This document shows, piece by piece, positions 21,096 to 32,741 of a stretch of DNA of 64,000 nucleotides. This DNA comes from Rutstroemia sp. NJR-2017a BVV2. Lineage: Eukaryota > Ascomycota > Leotiomycetes > Helotiales > Rutstroemiaceae. The DNA is taken from assembly GCA_002946415.1 (NCBI GenBank), contig NJPS01000013.1, positions 372,001-436,000 of the forward strand, given 5' to 3'. The position numbers and the translations under genes are program-made. Numbering within the stretch: position 1 is the stretch's first letter; every line of letters starts with the position of its first letter. The notes under the pieces were generated by a model. The model did not search any database. It had not been told where the DNA came from and was given only the letters and a program-made list of their open reading frames with translations.

Positions 21096-22630
21096 GCGTC
21101 AGTAAATTATATTAAGATCTCAGAGGGTCTGTCGAGAGCTCTCGATGAGATCAGTGATCTGGTTGATTTTGCCAAGAGAAAAGTGGAAGGAATCCCCACA
21201 GAGTATACAAGAACTGCCCTTGCAAGACTGTATAAAGAAATCTTCCTGTATCTCAAAGACTGTACAGAATGGTATAATCAGAAGAGTCGGAGTAAAGTAC
21301 AAACCATGATCCCTTATTCTTGAAGCACTTGTTAATTCGGATCTAAGTGAGAGCCTTGAAATCTTTCAATGAGGATTTTTATGACCGGTTCGCGGATCGA
21401 ATGAAATGTATCAAAGATGTCGCACAAGCCGTTCATCAAGAGACCACCATAGGTGGAATTCGGAACCTGCAGGCAATGCTCTTAGAGAGTCGAGAGCAGC
21501 AACGTCAACTGGCTGAAAGTCTGGAGCAGCAGCGAAGAAAACAATTCGATGCAGGTATGGAGGAATGGCGGGTGCTGCGGCAGTAAATGCTAGATGGTAA
21601 GGCTTGATGCAACTTTGGTAGCTTTGGAATTGACCCATGATAGAAAATGTTCAAAAGCGTATGCTTAAACAAGTCCTTGAGACTATGGATCGTGAATCTG
21701 GAGTACGAGCTACCGGAATGCTCAGAGGTATCTATCGTAGCGATAGTTGGGAGCGAGAAGAGGCAGAGAAGTTGAATCGTATATACATACGTTCCGAGCG
21801 CAAGATTGATTAACGATGACCTCGAATCCTCAAGGGTAGACCATAGCGAAGGGAGTGGAGGGCCAGGATACAAGCAGTCAGAAATCTGGAAGAGTTCCAA
21901 GGAGCTGGAGAATTTCATACAAGGAAACTCAGTGGACCTTCTTAACACCATGCCCTCCTCATCCTTTGCGGCTACATCGGTCGCCATGAAACTCAGAGAT
22001 TGGCTCGAAGTCTCTGAACCTACCATGCTCTGGATCCACGGGAAACCCACGAACAAGTATCCTTCGGAATTTTCAATCCTAGCTGGTTCACTGATAAATG
22101 CTGCAATGGAAGCAAAAGCTCCAATCATCTTCCATTTCTGCGAACCGATTAAGAATTCGCACAAACCAAAGGAGTTTACCTTGGAACAAGCAAGCGCAGT
22201 GTCATTGGTATACGGACTTATCCGTCAACTTATCGGAGTTTTGGCACCCGAAGTCGATTTTAAGATTGACTTGGGTGTGGAACGCTTCTCGCAGCTCAGA
22301 AACCCACTAGCAAACTGGAAAGCGGCACTCTCTCTCCTTTCTGACCTCTTAGACTTGGCACCGGCAGTTCTTCTTTGCGTTATCGATGGATTGGAATATC
22401 TTGATTATGGCAAAGGAAAGATCATGTGCGACGAGATACTTGCTACACTGGGCGTTAGGAGACAGGTCGCTGAGGATAACTCACTCATCTTCAAGGTCCT
22501 TTTCACGACAGCTGGTTCTTCCAGAAGTTTAGGTGACTTCATGCACCCCAGTGAAGTCGTGTGCGACGAGGGTAGCAGATATCAAAGTTATGGTAAAGCA
22601 GGTCCACGCCAGAAATCTTTCCTAGGCTAG
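21096..22630 (+). pseudogene. Broken STAND-like (DUF7708-type) gene
   Basis: Pieces in order: a helical segment ISEGLSRALDEISDLVDFAK to YNQKSRSK (21117-21290); a stop-rich gap; LKSFNEDFYDRFADRMKCIKDV plus a Gln/Arg-rich coiled coil (21344-21582) ending in a TAA; a fragment around 21640-21810; then a long open part (21806-22630). The long part has a degenerate nucleotide-binding loop (LWIHGKPTNK, lacking the GKT/S lysine order), VSLVYGLIRQLIG, and an acidic LLCVIDGLEYLD resembling Walker B. Fungal proteins with this layout are large STAND-like proteins of unknown role. The N-terminus is missing against the minus-strand ORF, and I could not find introns that remove all stops. Unusual splicing of a live gene remains possible. 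Confidence 0.55.
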
Positions 22631-22868
22631 GTCGTTGAAAGAGTTATGAAGTGCGGAAGTTGGAGATGTCCTAATAGGAATGACCCGGCAGCCAGGGCTT
22701 CACCGCTGGGCTAGTCCCGTTATAGGTTGGACAAACGGCAAATTGGCGGGAAGCCCCGACCACGCTCATTATGCGGGTTATGTACATCTAGCAAAAACGA
22801 TAAATCAGATGCCAACATCGACTTGTTCGAACATCTCGGCCCGTATTTATAATTCCCAACTGCAAAAT

Positions 22869-23500
22869 ATGGCATCGAAACCAATTGTACGGCATGCGGT
22901 GCGCGAAGGTAGTCATTCAGCCACTTTTCCAAAGAATTTGATACTAATCATGGACCCCGCACAGATGTACCTAGCATTCTTGAACTCATTCAAGAGCTTG
23001 CAGACTATGAGAAAGAATCTTCATCTGTAGAAGCAACAGTCGAATCACTATCCCGAACCATAGCTTTTGCGCCGTCGCCCATTATTTCCGCCGGGAGCAC
23101 TACCCCGTCGACTGGTGACGCCATATCTTCTGCTCGCCCCGCACGATGTCTTCTTCTCTTCCCCGACGCCAAAGCTTCGAATTCGAACAAGCCGGTAGCC
23201 ATGGCTTTATATTTCTATAACTACAGCACATGGCGCGCAAAACCAGGTATATATTTGGAGGATCTGTATGTGCGGGAGGGTGAAAGAGGTAAAGGATATG
23301 GCGGGACGTTGTTGCGAGAATTGGCTACCGAGGTGATTAAAATGGATGGCGGAAGATTAGAGTGGTCGGTTTTGAAGTGGAACGAGCCAAGCATTAAGTT
23401 TTATGAGGGCATTGGCGCGAAAGCCATGACTGAATGGCAGACTATGAGAGTGGACGGTGATGCTTTGAAAGAATTAGCGGAGAAGGTTCCGAAGGTTTGA
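22869..23500 (+). CDS. GNAT-family N-acetyltransferase (SSAT-like)
   Basis: Exons 22869-22908 and 22965-23500 join to 191 residues starting MASKPIVRHAVREDVPSI. The acetyl-CoA loop is RGKGYGG (121-127), after the strand GIYLEDLYVREGE. The C-terminal NEPSIKFYEGIGA segment with its conserved Tyr is the usual general-acid region. The order and the LEDLYV core match diamine (spermidine/spermine) acetyltransferase-like GNATs; the acceptor amine is inferred only from that resemblance. Residues 33-75 form a Ser/Thr/Pro-rich insert of low complexity between the first helix and the next strand, which is longer than in compact family members. Its stop faces the LYR gene tail-to-tail. Confidence 0.85.
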
Positions 23501-23722
23501 AAAAGAATACCTATGAAATCAACATCTTCAGCATCCCAGCAAATTGCATATAGGCGCATCTCGTACCGTCGCAGACAAGACTGAACCACGCGATCAAATT
23601 GTCACCTATACTTCTGTATCTCCCAATATAAATGTTGGAGCACTTTCACTCCGTTTCTTCGGCAAAGCCTCCATCCGGCAATCTAGTATGGTATCTCTTC
23701 GCGTTTCTTACTCTTGTCTTGG

Positions 23723-24868
23723 CTAGCTTTTGAGGCTAGCTTTTGAGGCAGACGCTCCGTTGCTGTCCAAGCCTTCGAAGAGTATCAGGTCAATCTCGGA
23801 TGGTTGTGTGACCAGTCCAGCTGCAGCTGGTGATTTATCCCGGCCCCATGTAATGGTAAACTCCTTCGTGTGCTCATCCTGAACCATCTTGGCGGAAAGC
23901 CTCCAGACCTTGCCATATAACCTTCTCACTGCCCTTCCCTCGGAGGTGTGAAGCTCAGTCGGCGTCGTGGACGATTTTTGAGCTCGGACAGGGGTGAGAA
24001 AGCGTTTTGAAAGATCGGCTGAGTCGAGATCGGACGCTTCTAGTTCGAGACCTGAATGGGACCTGGGCCAATCCCCCACCTTGGTGCGTCTCGGTGGTGG
24101 CTGTTCAAGAGGCATTCTTCCTTCGGCAAGGCTCTCCAATCTATCCCACTCATGCGCTGGCAATGGTGGCAGAACTCTTCCTAGAGTATCGGCCAAGAAT
24201 TTCTTCCTCATATTAGCCTCCCGTTTTTTAGGCAGCTTCCTTCCCCATATGTTCTGCTCAGGTAATTTTGGTACAAGTCTTTTTATTTTGCCTCGTTCTG
24301 ATTCCGGGGGCTGATTAGCCTGCTGACTTGCCACGAATTGACGCATCGTCTTGTTCATTTGGTATAAAGAGTTGAGCTCAGGAGGCGCCGACTTGCTGCT
24401 ACTCGGTTCACTTGGACTCTGGTTGTCAATCAATTGCTGTAGAGCTGTGTCATCCTGAGGTAGTTCGTCTCCGCGGAGATTCGACAAATCGACCATCAAT
24501 TGTCGCCTTCTTTTACCAGCGCGTCCATAAGCCCTCATGAGCACCCTCTCTAGAGCTCCTAAATTCCCTCCATTTGCATACATCAGGGTTTTCAGGCCAC
24601 TTTTAGCGTCGTTGAGGCCAGTCTTGACCCTTTCCACCTTGATCTCATTCCGAAACTTGTTTGTGCCCCAGTATCTTGGATCCAATTTCTCCGGATTGAA
24701 TGGATTGAATCGATAACCAATATATCTCCGGAAATACTCCCTGGCAGCTGTGTCGGCAAGATAATTTGCTTCACGTAGCAAAGATCGGTATGTGTGCCGT
24801 ATTAGAGGCAGCAATTTTGCTACGGCAGGATTTAATGCTGCGCTATTCTTGAGCGAAGCCATTGGCAC
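23723..24868 (-). CDS. Cup1-like LYR-family protein
   Basis: An intronless 381-residue protein. The N-terminal region (about 18-55) holds a variant LYR motif, HTYRSLLREANYLADTAAREYF, followed by the RFNPF stop typical of the family's helix. LYR proteins bind acyl carrier protein and help assemble mitochondrial complexes or iron-sulfur clusters. Fungal 'Cup1-like' members add a long, basic, low-complexity C-terminus, as here (residues 150-330, with PPPRR and many Ser/Lys). A mitochondrial or mitoribosome-associated role is inferred from the family. The second in-frame Met (residue 3) could equally be the start. Confidence 0.75.
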   Translation of the reverse strand: MPMASLKNSAALNPAVAKLLPLIRHTYRSLLREANYLADTAAREYFRRYIGYRFNPFNPEKLDPRYWGTNKFRNEIKVERVKTGLNDAKSGLKTLMYANGGNLGALERVLMRAYGRAGKRRRQLMVDLSNLRGDELPQDDTALQQLIDNQSPSEPSSSKSAPPELNSLYQMNKTMRQFVASQQANQPPESERGKIKRLVPKLPEQNIWGRKLPKKREANMRKKFLADTLGRVLPPLPAHEWDRLESLAEGRMPLEQPPPRRTKVGDWPRSHSGLELEASDLDSADLSKRFLTPVRAQKSSTTPTELHTSEGRAVRRLYGKVWRLSAKMVQDEHTKEFTITWGRDKSPAAAGLVTQPSEIDLILFEGLDSNGASASKASLKS

Positions 24869-26179
24869 GACTGGACTCTACCAATTCAAATTGTGAGGTA
24901 TTTCAAAACAAGATGGCGCACAAAATTAATTCTGGCTACTAACATTATCGATAAGTATTGTATTTATGCCTTGAGTCTAAGGCATCAAATGAAGGCAAAG
25001 GGTCTGCCAAGTGTCTGCCAGGTGTCTGCTTCTGCTGCGAACGACTTTCTCCTTGTCTTTACAGATCGTTACACACTATCTCCATCCATCCATCAAAAGT
25101 TTGAACTAGGGTCGTCAGTCGTTCCATCACGGAAGCCGCTACCAGATGAACAATCATACGGGCAAACATAAAGAGTGCGGGCGGAATGCGAAGTCGGGGC
25201 AAGACGTATCAGACAGGCACCCTGAAACCTACCTGGCTAAGTTCCTTAATGAGGGCATGCTGTGAGCGGCCGACGTTCGGTATTATATGCCAAGATGACA
25301 CCGGAATGTTGAGATTAAGCTAGTTCGTTTGCTTTCTTTGCTAAATACGTTCCCCCTCTACAGAAATGTAGTAGCTTCAAATCACTATCGTGTAGCGTCT
25401 TCAGAGAAGCGCTTTTTGGGTTTCTTCGTTCGCGAAGTAGGGAGAGCTCTTCGACCATATGATGAATGCCATTGTTTGTGTTTCTTCCTGGAGGCTCCGT
25501 CGTCCTGTCCCGAATAAGCTTTGCCTTGTTTCGCCATGGCCTAAGTGGAAACTCACTTTAATGAAAGAGCCCCTGTAAAAGTAACTCGAGTATCATGTTG
25601 CTGGCTTCTGGTATTAGACTCCTCGCCCGCCTGGTCCACGACATATCACATATCCAAAGAAAGGTACTGGACTGTGGGCGAAAGATTGGGCTTATGCAAG
25701 CCAAAAGAAGGAAAGCGACTGAGGAAACGCGAGGAGAAGGCTGGAGAATCTCGATGGAATGCGAGGAACTGGAAGTGATAACCTGACGGGCCTCGTGGAG
25801 TCATGAGTTTTTGGAGAACGTTGGGGACCATAGAGTATTTAATTTTTAAAAACACCACAAAAAGTGAAAATTTATCCAGAACACCTATTCACAAATTAAG
25901 ACAGTCAACGATGTTAATCTTCACGGTCGTTGTTTGGAAATAGAGTAACCAGTCAGCTAGTAAGTTACCTCCTGTACGAAAGTAAACTCCTGGCAGTTCG
26001 AAGCACGGACCTTCCGAAATCGAAACATCCCCCACCCCCACCACCCCGCCATCCTGCAAAATACAATACCAACAAAACAGCCCGCATTCCTCTACACAAC
26101 TGAGTACATCGACGACGTATCATAGCCAGATTATATCTTCAGATCTTGATCTACCAGAAGTTTCGAAATTCGTCTTATC
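24869..26179. other. Divergent intergenic region
   Basis: 1.3 kb between divergent promoters. Overlapping short frames at 25545-25858 carry no motif. A C-rich tract at about 26027-26051 lies within 160 nt of the P5C reductase start and may be a promoter element. Confidence 0.4.
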
Positions 26180-27122
26180 ATGTCCGCCCAAGCCACAAAC
26201 GGGCATGAGCCCATGACACTAGCAGTGATAGGATGCGGTGAGTCATTGAATCTGACCTCACACGCAACAACTATATACTGATCAGCATGCGTTAGGATCT
26301 ATGGGCTCAGCAATTCTTGCTGGTATCCTGAATTCCTCGGCCAAGGAAGAAAAGCCACCAATTTCCCATTTCATTGCTTGTGTGCAAAGTCAGGAATCAG
26401 TGAAGAGATTAAATTCCTCCTTCTCTGACTACTCCGACAGGTTGACTATCCTACGGGATGACAATTTGACTGCTATCAACGAGGCAGATGTGATTCTGCT
26501 GGCCTGCAAACCATACATGGCAGAATCTATCCTTGGCTGCGATGGTATTGCCGATGCATTGGCGAACAAGCTGGTTATCTCCGTGCTTGCGGGCACACCT
26601 GAGGAACGATTGAGGAGCTTTGTCTACAAGAATGGTAGTCCGAGGGAAAATTCTTGCAGTTTTGTGCGGGCTATGCCGAACTTGGCAGCACAAATTGGCG
26701 AATCAATCACCTTAATCTCATTGGGAACCACCCCCATATCCGAAAAGTTCACGGAGATCTCAGGATGGATTTTTAAGCAGATTGGAGAGACTAGCTATAT
26801 CGCTGATAATCTCTACCAGGCGGGTGCTGTTCTAGCAGGTGCTACTCCAGCTTGGTTCACTTTAGCTCTCGATGGGATTCTGGATGGAGCAGTATCGGAG
26901 GGGATTAAGCGTGGGGTTGCAATGGAAATACTGGCCCAATCCATGCTTGGGACTGCGAAGATGATTCAGAGTGGTGAGCACCCAGCAATTCTGCGGGAGA
27001 AGATCTCCTCGCCGAAGGGAACCACCATTCAGGGTCTAAAGACGTTGGAGAAAGGCGGGATTCGATCTTCATTCACCGATGCATTCATAGATTCGACACA
27101 ACATGGCTTGAACATGAAGTGA
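26180..27122 (+). CDS. PRO3: Pyrroline-5-carboxylate reductase
   Basis: Exons 26180-26237 and 26296-27122 encode 294 residues. The NAD(P)-binding motif AVIGCGSMGSAI spans the exon junction. VILLACKP and SVLAGTP are the usual strands lining the cofactor site. The C-terminal dimerisation domain holds QAGAVLAGATPAW, AMEILAQSMLGTAKMI and SPKGTT (SPGGTT in most bacteria). The enzyme reduces P5C to proline, the last step of proline synthesis, in the cytosol. The length fits the family. The proline-degrading enzyme lies 0.8 kb downstream on the same strand. Confidence 0.95.
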
Positions 27123-27919
27123 TTCCTTTTCCTGGTCTAGAATAGATTCGATTTCACTCAGAAATATTTCTGTCTGGGTTTCTGTTCTTTCGATACGGAC
27201 TTAAATTATGCGTGGAAATGTTTCCCGTGGATACCTTGCGATTTTCATTCAAGGTCCATAGTCTTTAACTATTATATATTTCCATGATGCGAGACAAATT
27301 ATCCGTACAAAGCAATCTTTCCCGGAGCAGAGTTGCACTGGGGACATCCTGCTACAGGCAAGGCTTAACACTGTCAACTATCGTGAAAGGGCAACTAATC
27401 TATTGCAGATTAGTCTGCTTTCGCAAGGGCTGTTAATTGTGGCATAATCGTAGCACATGCACACAATGAGATCCAGCTCAGCCAACCTGCACACACACAT
27501 ACGTCTCGTTGCATATGGCGTGTTACCATCAATGGAACCACGAGACCGTTTGCGGAGCCAGGTGTACATTGGCCCCTTATCTCGGAAGTGGTGGCCGTAA
27601 CTTCATAGCGGGTCGAACCACCTTCGGCAATACCTTTTACGCTAGAGTTAGTGCCTGATGGATTCCAGATTCCTATTTCAGCTTCGCGCACATATTAAGA
27701 CGATGTGATAACGACTGATCTTGCCTGATACGGTCGTTAAGCGCTCATCGGGGTATCTACATGCGGGGTCATGTACGATACGAATAATAACACCCGACAT
27801 TACACAGGCTATTGATGCTACTTCAGAACTTTAGTAACATGTCGTTATCGATGAAAGGCTGTTGAAATGGAGTCTTCTCAATCTCATTCTTTCTTTTTGT
27901 TTAGTAGGAAGGGTGGAAA
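27123..27919. other. Intergenic spacer between proline genes
   Basis: Holds the 3' end of the reductase and the promoter of proline dehydrogenase. No gene is seen; frames at 27378-27691 have no recognisable content. Confidence 0.4.
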
Positions 27920-29436
27920 ATGGACTCTCTGCTGTATTCACGTCGACTGTGCAGAGTTGCTGCGGCGGAGAGAGCTTTAACCTCATGGCGGGGTTGTATA
28001 TTACAACGACGAACCCAATCAACCACGACAATCACCGCTAATTCTCCGGATGTACTCCAAAAACCGGTTGTCGGGGCTTCACAGCTTCCACCGCTGTCGA
28101 TAATGCCTATGCGAACGCTTCTGAAATCGTATTTCATTACCTCGATCCTAGCGTCACCAAGAATCATCAACATATGTCTTCCATTAATGAACAAACTCGC
28201 CAATTCCGATTCTGCACTTCTCAATCCTGACCGGAACCCAGTCCTTCATGTGCTTATACGGAAGTTGATCTATGATCATTTTATGGCTGGGGAAACACCA
28301 TCTCAAGTGAGGGAAAGTGTTCGAAATATGAAAGGTCTGGGACTTAGGGGAGTGATCTTGGGATACGCAAAGGAGGTGAATGTTACTGGCGGGATGACTA
28401 GACACGAAACCTCGACATGGGACGGTGATGTAGGGGAAGCTTCTATTCGAATTTGGAAAGAGGGGCTCCTAGAGACATTATCATTGTTGGGCCCAGGGGA
28501 CTTTCTATCCTTGAAGTAAGTTCGCTAGTCCCCCACTCTCATGGACTCAAGACTGAAAAGTGCTCAAGGTTCTCCGGAGCGGGACCGTCCGCGCTCGAAG
28601 CACTTGCGGCCCAAAAGCCACCGCCAACCCAAGTTCAAGAGGCAATGATCAAAATCTGTGAGACGGCAGCCACAAGGGGGACTCGAGTATGGGTCGATGC
28701 CGAGCAACAAAACATCCAGCCCACAATCGAACAATGGACGACTAATTTGATGCGCATGTTCAATAAAGGCGAAAAGGCTCTCCTCTACACCACAATGCAA
28801 GCCTACCTAAAGCAGACACCTCAGAACATCCTCAAGCACCTTCAATTAGCTCAAAGAGAAGGTTGGATCTTGGGAATCAAACTCGTGAGAGGTGCTTATA
28901 TCGCCACGGAAAAGCGAAGTTTGATTCACGACAGCATTCAAGATACGCATAATGCCTACAACACTATCGCCAATAATCTCCTCCGCCAATCATACCCCGG
29001 AATCACCACCTCAGCGACATCCCCCTATCCCCGCGCTGAACTCTTCCTAGCCACCCACAACGACCAAAGCATCAAACTCGCCTACGCCACGCAATCCTCA
29101 CTCCTCAAGTCCGGCCATCCAACCATCGAGCTCGCGTACGGACAGCTCCAAGGTATGGCTGATGAAATCAGCTGCGGGTTATTGCAGTTGTGTGCCGAGA
29201 CGGCGCCCAAGCCGAAGGAGTCTCTTATGAAGGAGAAAATAGTGCAGGAATTGGATCTGAAGCCCAAGGCTTATAAGTGTATGATCTGGGGGTCGGCACA
29301 GGAATCGCTGCAGTTTTTGTTGAGGAGGGTGAAGGAGAATAAAGATGCGTTGGGGAGGACGGAGTATTGGGTTAAAGGGTTTAGGAGGGAGATTTGGAGA
29401 CGGGTGAGGGTGGGTTTGGGGGTTGGGGGTGGATGA
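27920..29436 (+). CDS. PUT1: Proline dehydrogenase, mitochondrial
   Basis: Exons 27920-28515 and 28569-29436 join to 487 residues. The N-terminus is an Arg/Ser/Ala-rich amphipathic presequence (SRRLCRVAAAERALTSWRG), which fits import into mitochondria. The FAD-binding barrel is marked by LVRGAYIATEK, ATHNDQSIKLA, YGQLQGMADE and a C-terminal RRVKEN motif that supplies substrate-binding arginines. It oxidises proline to P5C and passes electrons to the respiratory chain, the first step of proline use as a nitrogen source. The end is a Gly-rich tail (GLGVGGG). A monofunctional PRODH, as in other fungi, without a fused P5C dehydrogenase. Confidence 0.95.
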
Positions 29437-29856
29437 GGGAGCTTGAAGGGATGGAAGGGTAAGGGGGTGGCTATAGTATGTCGGTGGTCTGGATAAGGCT
29501 CAATGATTGATTGCCCTGGTGGCTTAGGCGTGATTTTGCGGTCATAGAATCAGTTCTCTCCGTAATTGCTACAGCAGTTGCAAGCGAGAATTGGATCCCT
29601 GGGGGTCGTAGTTGTTTTCTCATGGAATTTATGAGGTACCAGGGAGATGAACATATAACTACAGAAATAGCTAGTACAACGTTCTTTTATTTCCGTGATA
29701 ACTAAATTCTCTGATTTTGCGTATCTCTAGTCTGATGAAACTCAACAGCCTTCGTCCATATCCGTCCCTGAACCAAAATCCAGAATCCTTCCTTAATCCA
29801 GCCAGCCAAGACTCACTTACCAGTTTAACAAAGTTCCCACACTCATCATTACCATA
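29437..29856. other. Convergent 3' flanks
   Basis: A spacer between convergent genes. No feature is seen. Confidence 0.4.
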
Positions 29857-30880
29857 TTAATCCCACTCCAAATCAACCTTCTCCCCCCTCAACCACTTCC
29901 GCATCATCTCATTCATCCGCCAAAACGCCTCATCATCCCTACACGTCGGCAACCCCTTCAACACCGGGTGTCCCAACCTCTTCTGCGCCGCTCCCAAATA
30001 CCTATACCCCTCGGGAAACCTCCTCAACTCCTCATCCCCAAACTCCGGCACATGTTTCCCATCCACCGGCACCAGGCGATCCTTCTCGTAAAACAACCGG
30101 TTGTACTTAACTTTCCAATCCCCGCTGTCTTCGCGCAGACACCAGAAGATGAAACGCGTGTCGCATTCTACGTCGTATTGGACACCGGTGGAGGAGTCAG
30201 TGAAGCGCTGGGTTATGGTGGCTTTCATTTTTGCCGATGGCGTGGGGTTAGGGAGAGAGAGGTTGATGTCTACTAAGGTGCTGTTTTCGCGGTGCATGAT
30301 GAAGTCGCCGTTTTGGCGGCCGGTGATGGAGGCGGTGATGAAGTCGGAGATGGATTTTCCGCCGGACCAGGCTGGGTGGGGGGGTTAGTTTGGGGGGAGT
30401 GGAGAGGGGTAGAGTGGTGGAAGGGTAAGGTGAGATTGGAACAAGGTAGGGAGGCGAGGTGAATAGGGGAATGTCATACATGTGATGACTACGGCGATGA
30501 GACGGAAGTGGAGATGCTGGGTAGATATAGTCGTGAAAGGACAAATACAAAACGAAGCACCAAGACAAAATATACGGAGACAGCAAGAAGAAGATTTAAA
30601 GAACGACGAAGTAAAACAAGAGGAAAAATAGCCGTAAGTCTGATAAAGATAGCAGTCCAAGACCAAGGCACAAAATCATATACATACAAGTCCAGACCTT
30701 AGCATCCTCAGTGAAGAGACTGCGATAGTTTTCCCATTCCGACGCATCACGAAAGACGGGCCATCCCTTGCAGAGTTCCGAAACAGCAAAGCGAGCAAGA
30801 AGTTGCTCTTGAGTGCCGTTGATGTGGCAGAAGGACTCGGGTTGAGTTTCTTTGGCTGTGATGTTGTAGAGTTCAGGCAT
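29857..30880 (-). CDS. SnoaL-like (NTF2-fold) protein
   Basis: Exons 30880-30688 and 30371-29857 join in phase to 235 residues. The first exon has the start of a SnoaL-like cone (ELLARFAVSELCKGWPVFRD.. to LFTEDAKVWT), and the second resumes WSGGKSISDFITASI, then HRENSTLVDI, ATITQRF and the strand RFIFWCLREDSGDWKVKYNRLFYEKD. SnoaL/NTF2-fold proteins act as cyclases, isomerases or hydratases on small polar substrates; no catalytic assignment is possible here. The 316-nt intron is long for this locus and is full of frames that I judge non-coding. Confidence 0.75.
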
Positions 30881-32094
30881 CTCTACTTTTATCCAAGAAG
30901 ATTTCTAGTTGGAGACCGGTGATTGGAAATGAGGAAGAGGAGAAAGGGTGGAGAGGATGCAGAGGGCAGCAGGCAAACTGGATATCCTTTTTAATGGGCT
31001 GTTTTTCTTCGACGATGTTCGCCTAAGCTCCTACTTGGGATGACTTCTGTGATAGAAATATAGCAAAGTTTCCATGATATAAATGGGAAGATAAACATCT
31101 ATTAGGCGTCCAGAAGAGATCACTCTACATCATGCTACGAAGCACATATGTTTCGGATTGGAACGTCATTCCCGCCCCGGAAGCGTGGAACACTGAAGAT
31201 CCGCATTCGATTGTCGTGCCGCAGTGGAGAGCGTTCGTGAGAATGAAAATATGGATCGTGCTACCTTTGCCGAGAGCGAACGAGCGTAGCATTTAATACT
31301 GCATTCTAATGATTGCCGTCGTCCTCGTCGTCGTGCTACGGTTCTATTCTCGGCGCGACACCCCGCTGCGTGGGTGAATCGAAGTTGCCTTATCGATAAA
31401 GGGGCCTGTGAGGGAAGTAGGTCTGAATGTGTACTGAAAGTTATTCCGTAAGTCCTCATCATTCGATATGACATCACGAGAGATAATTAGTTTAGGTTGA
31501 AGTTGTTGTTCACGACGGGGACGAATGCGATTTCCAGTGAAATGGCTTGTTGTTGTCGGGACCAAATTGGGCTCGACAGCACTAAATTTTCTCGACCCCT
31601 CAACCCGCGATTCTTTCGCGAAAACTCCATTCGAGATAACAACATTCAAATAGAGGAATAAAAGAATGGCAGGATAGAATTACAGCACTCTCTTCTATAT
31701 ATTACAAGTCAAGGTACCATGAAAATAAAAGAGATGTTATCCAGCCTCTGTTGTTGTTCGACCTCCACTTCAACCGCAGTACGAAATGGATTCTCAAACT
31801 CGGGAAAGATATACCTCGAAAACAAATGAAAACCTCTATCTCACTCCTTCCATCTAATGATCCCTCTGATTTCCTTTCCCATTCATGGATTTATCATCGC
31901 GCTCCGTCTACCACCATTCAACATCACTTCCAGGCTTGCCGGTCCCGGCCACTTTGGCTGATATACGACTCTGGTAGACTTCGCCGTCTATCGAGCGTAT
32001 GGCTTCCCAGTATATACTGGCACAGCGGGAACTGACACGGTGAGCATAAGGCTCGGCAAATCGGTGTATTGTCGTTCGAAGAGCGAGTCTGGTT
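30881..32094. other. 1.2-kb intergenic region
   Basis: Promoter of the SnoaL-like gene on the left, 3' flank of the Asp-rich gene on the right. No frame is convincing. Confidence 0.4.
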
Positions 32095-32741
32095 CTAGTT
32101 CTGGTCTAGATCTGTATCCTCGGTGGAATTGTCCTCGGGCGACGAGAGATAGATACTGTCGAGCATTTCACTAGCTTCAACATCGTCGGTATCGTCGGTA
32201 TCATCATCGTCATCGTCATCGTCATCATCGTCGTCATCATCTTCATCGTCGTCATCATCTTCATCGTCGTCATCCTCATCATCCTCATCATCCTCATCAT
32301 CCTCATCATCCTCATCATCCTCATCATCCTCCTCATCATCCTCATCATCATCCTCATCATCATCCTCATCATCATTCTCATCATCATCCTCATCCTGATC
32401 ATCATCCGTTTCATCATCATCATCATTCGTTTCATCAATATCATCCGTATCATCAATATCATCGGAATCGTCTGTAGGAGGCACGATGCATGGTGGTGGG
32501 GAAGCGACGGGAAGTCCAGTTGCGTAACTGATGATGGAAGATGGTCCTGGTCGGGCGATGGTGGTAGTGGTGTTCGAAGTGCCTGTTGGGAGGGGAATAG
32601 GATTCGCGATGATATGCGGGACGAGAGCGAGGAGGGCAAAGAGTGGAATGATTCTATGAGGGTGCGTGGTTAGTTATCATAGAAGAAGAAGAGGGAGTTA
32701 TTTTGAAGTAGAGGGGAAGGGGATACGAACGGTTGATGCAT
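32095..32741 (-). CDS. Secreted poly-aspartate protein
   Basis: Exon 1 (32741-32731) is only 11 nt. It joins through a 77-nt intron (ACTAAC branch) to exon 2 (32653-32095) for 189 residues. The join gives MHQP then IIPLFALLALVPHIA, a good signal peptide that neither frame alone shows. A Thr/Ser/Pro-rich linker (about 20-60) with one Cys leads to a run from about residue 64 to 165 that is almost wholly Asp and Glu (DDDD, DDED, DDEE repeats), ending in a mixed acidic tail. Such extreme acidity can bind calcium or other cations or cationic peptides; no family is recognised. The DNA is a GAT/GAC trinucleotide repeat, so its length may vary between strains. Confidence 0.7.
32180..32470 (-). repeat. 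GAT/GAC trinucleotide repeat
   Basis: On the plus strand an ATC/GTC trinucleotide tract with a sub-block of TCATCC repeats at about 32270-32330. It encodes the Asp/Glu run of the secreted acidic protein and remains in frame, so expansion or contraction by whole codons is tolerated. Confidence 0.85.

Noticed and set aside
32106..32639. 177-codon Met/Arg-rich minus-strand frame over the Asp-rich gene
   Set aside because: It is the other phase of the same triplet repeat; the Asp frame gains a signal peptide on splicing.
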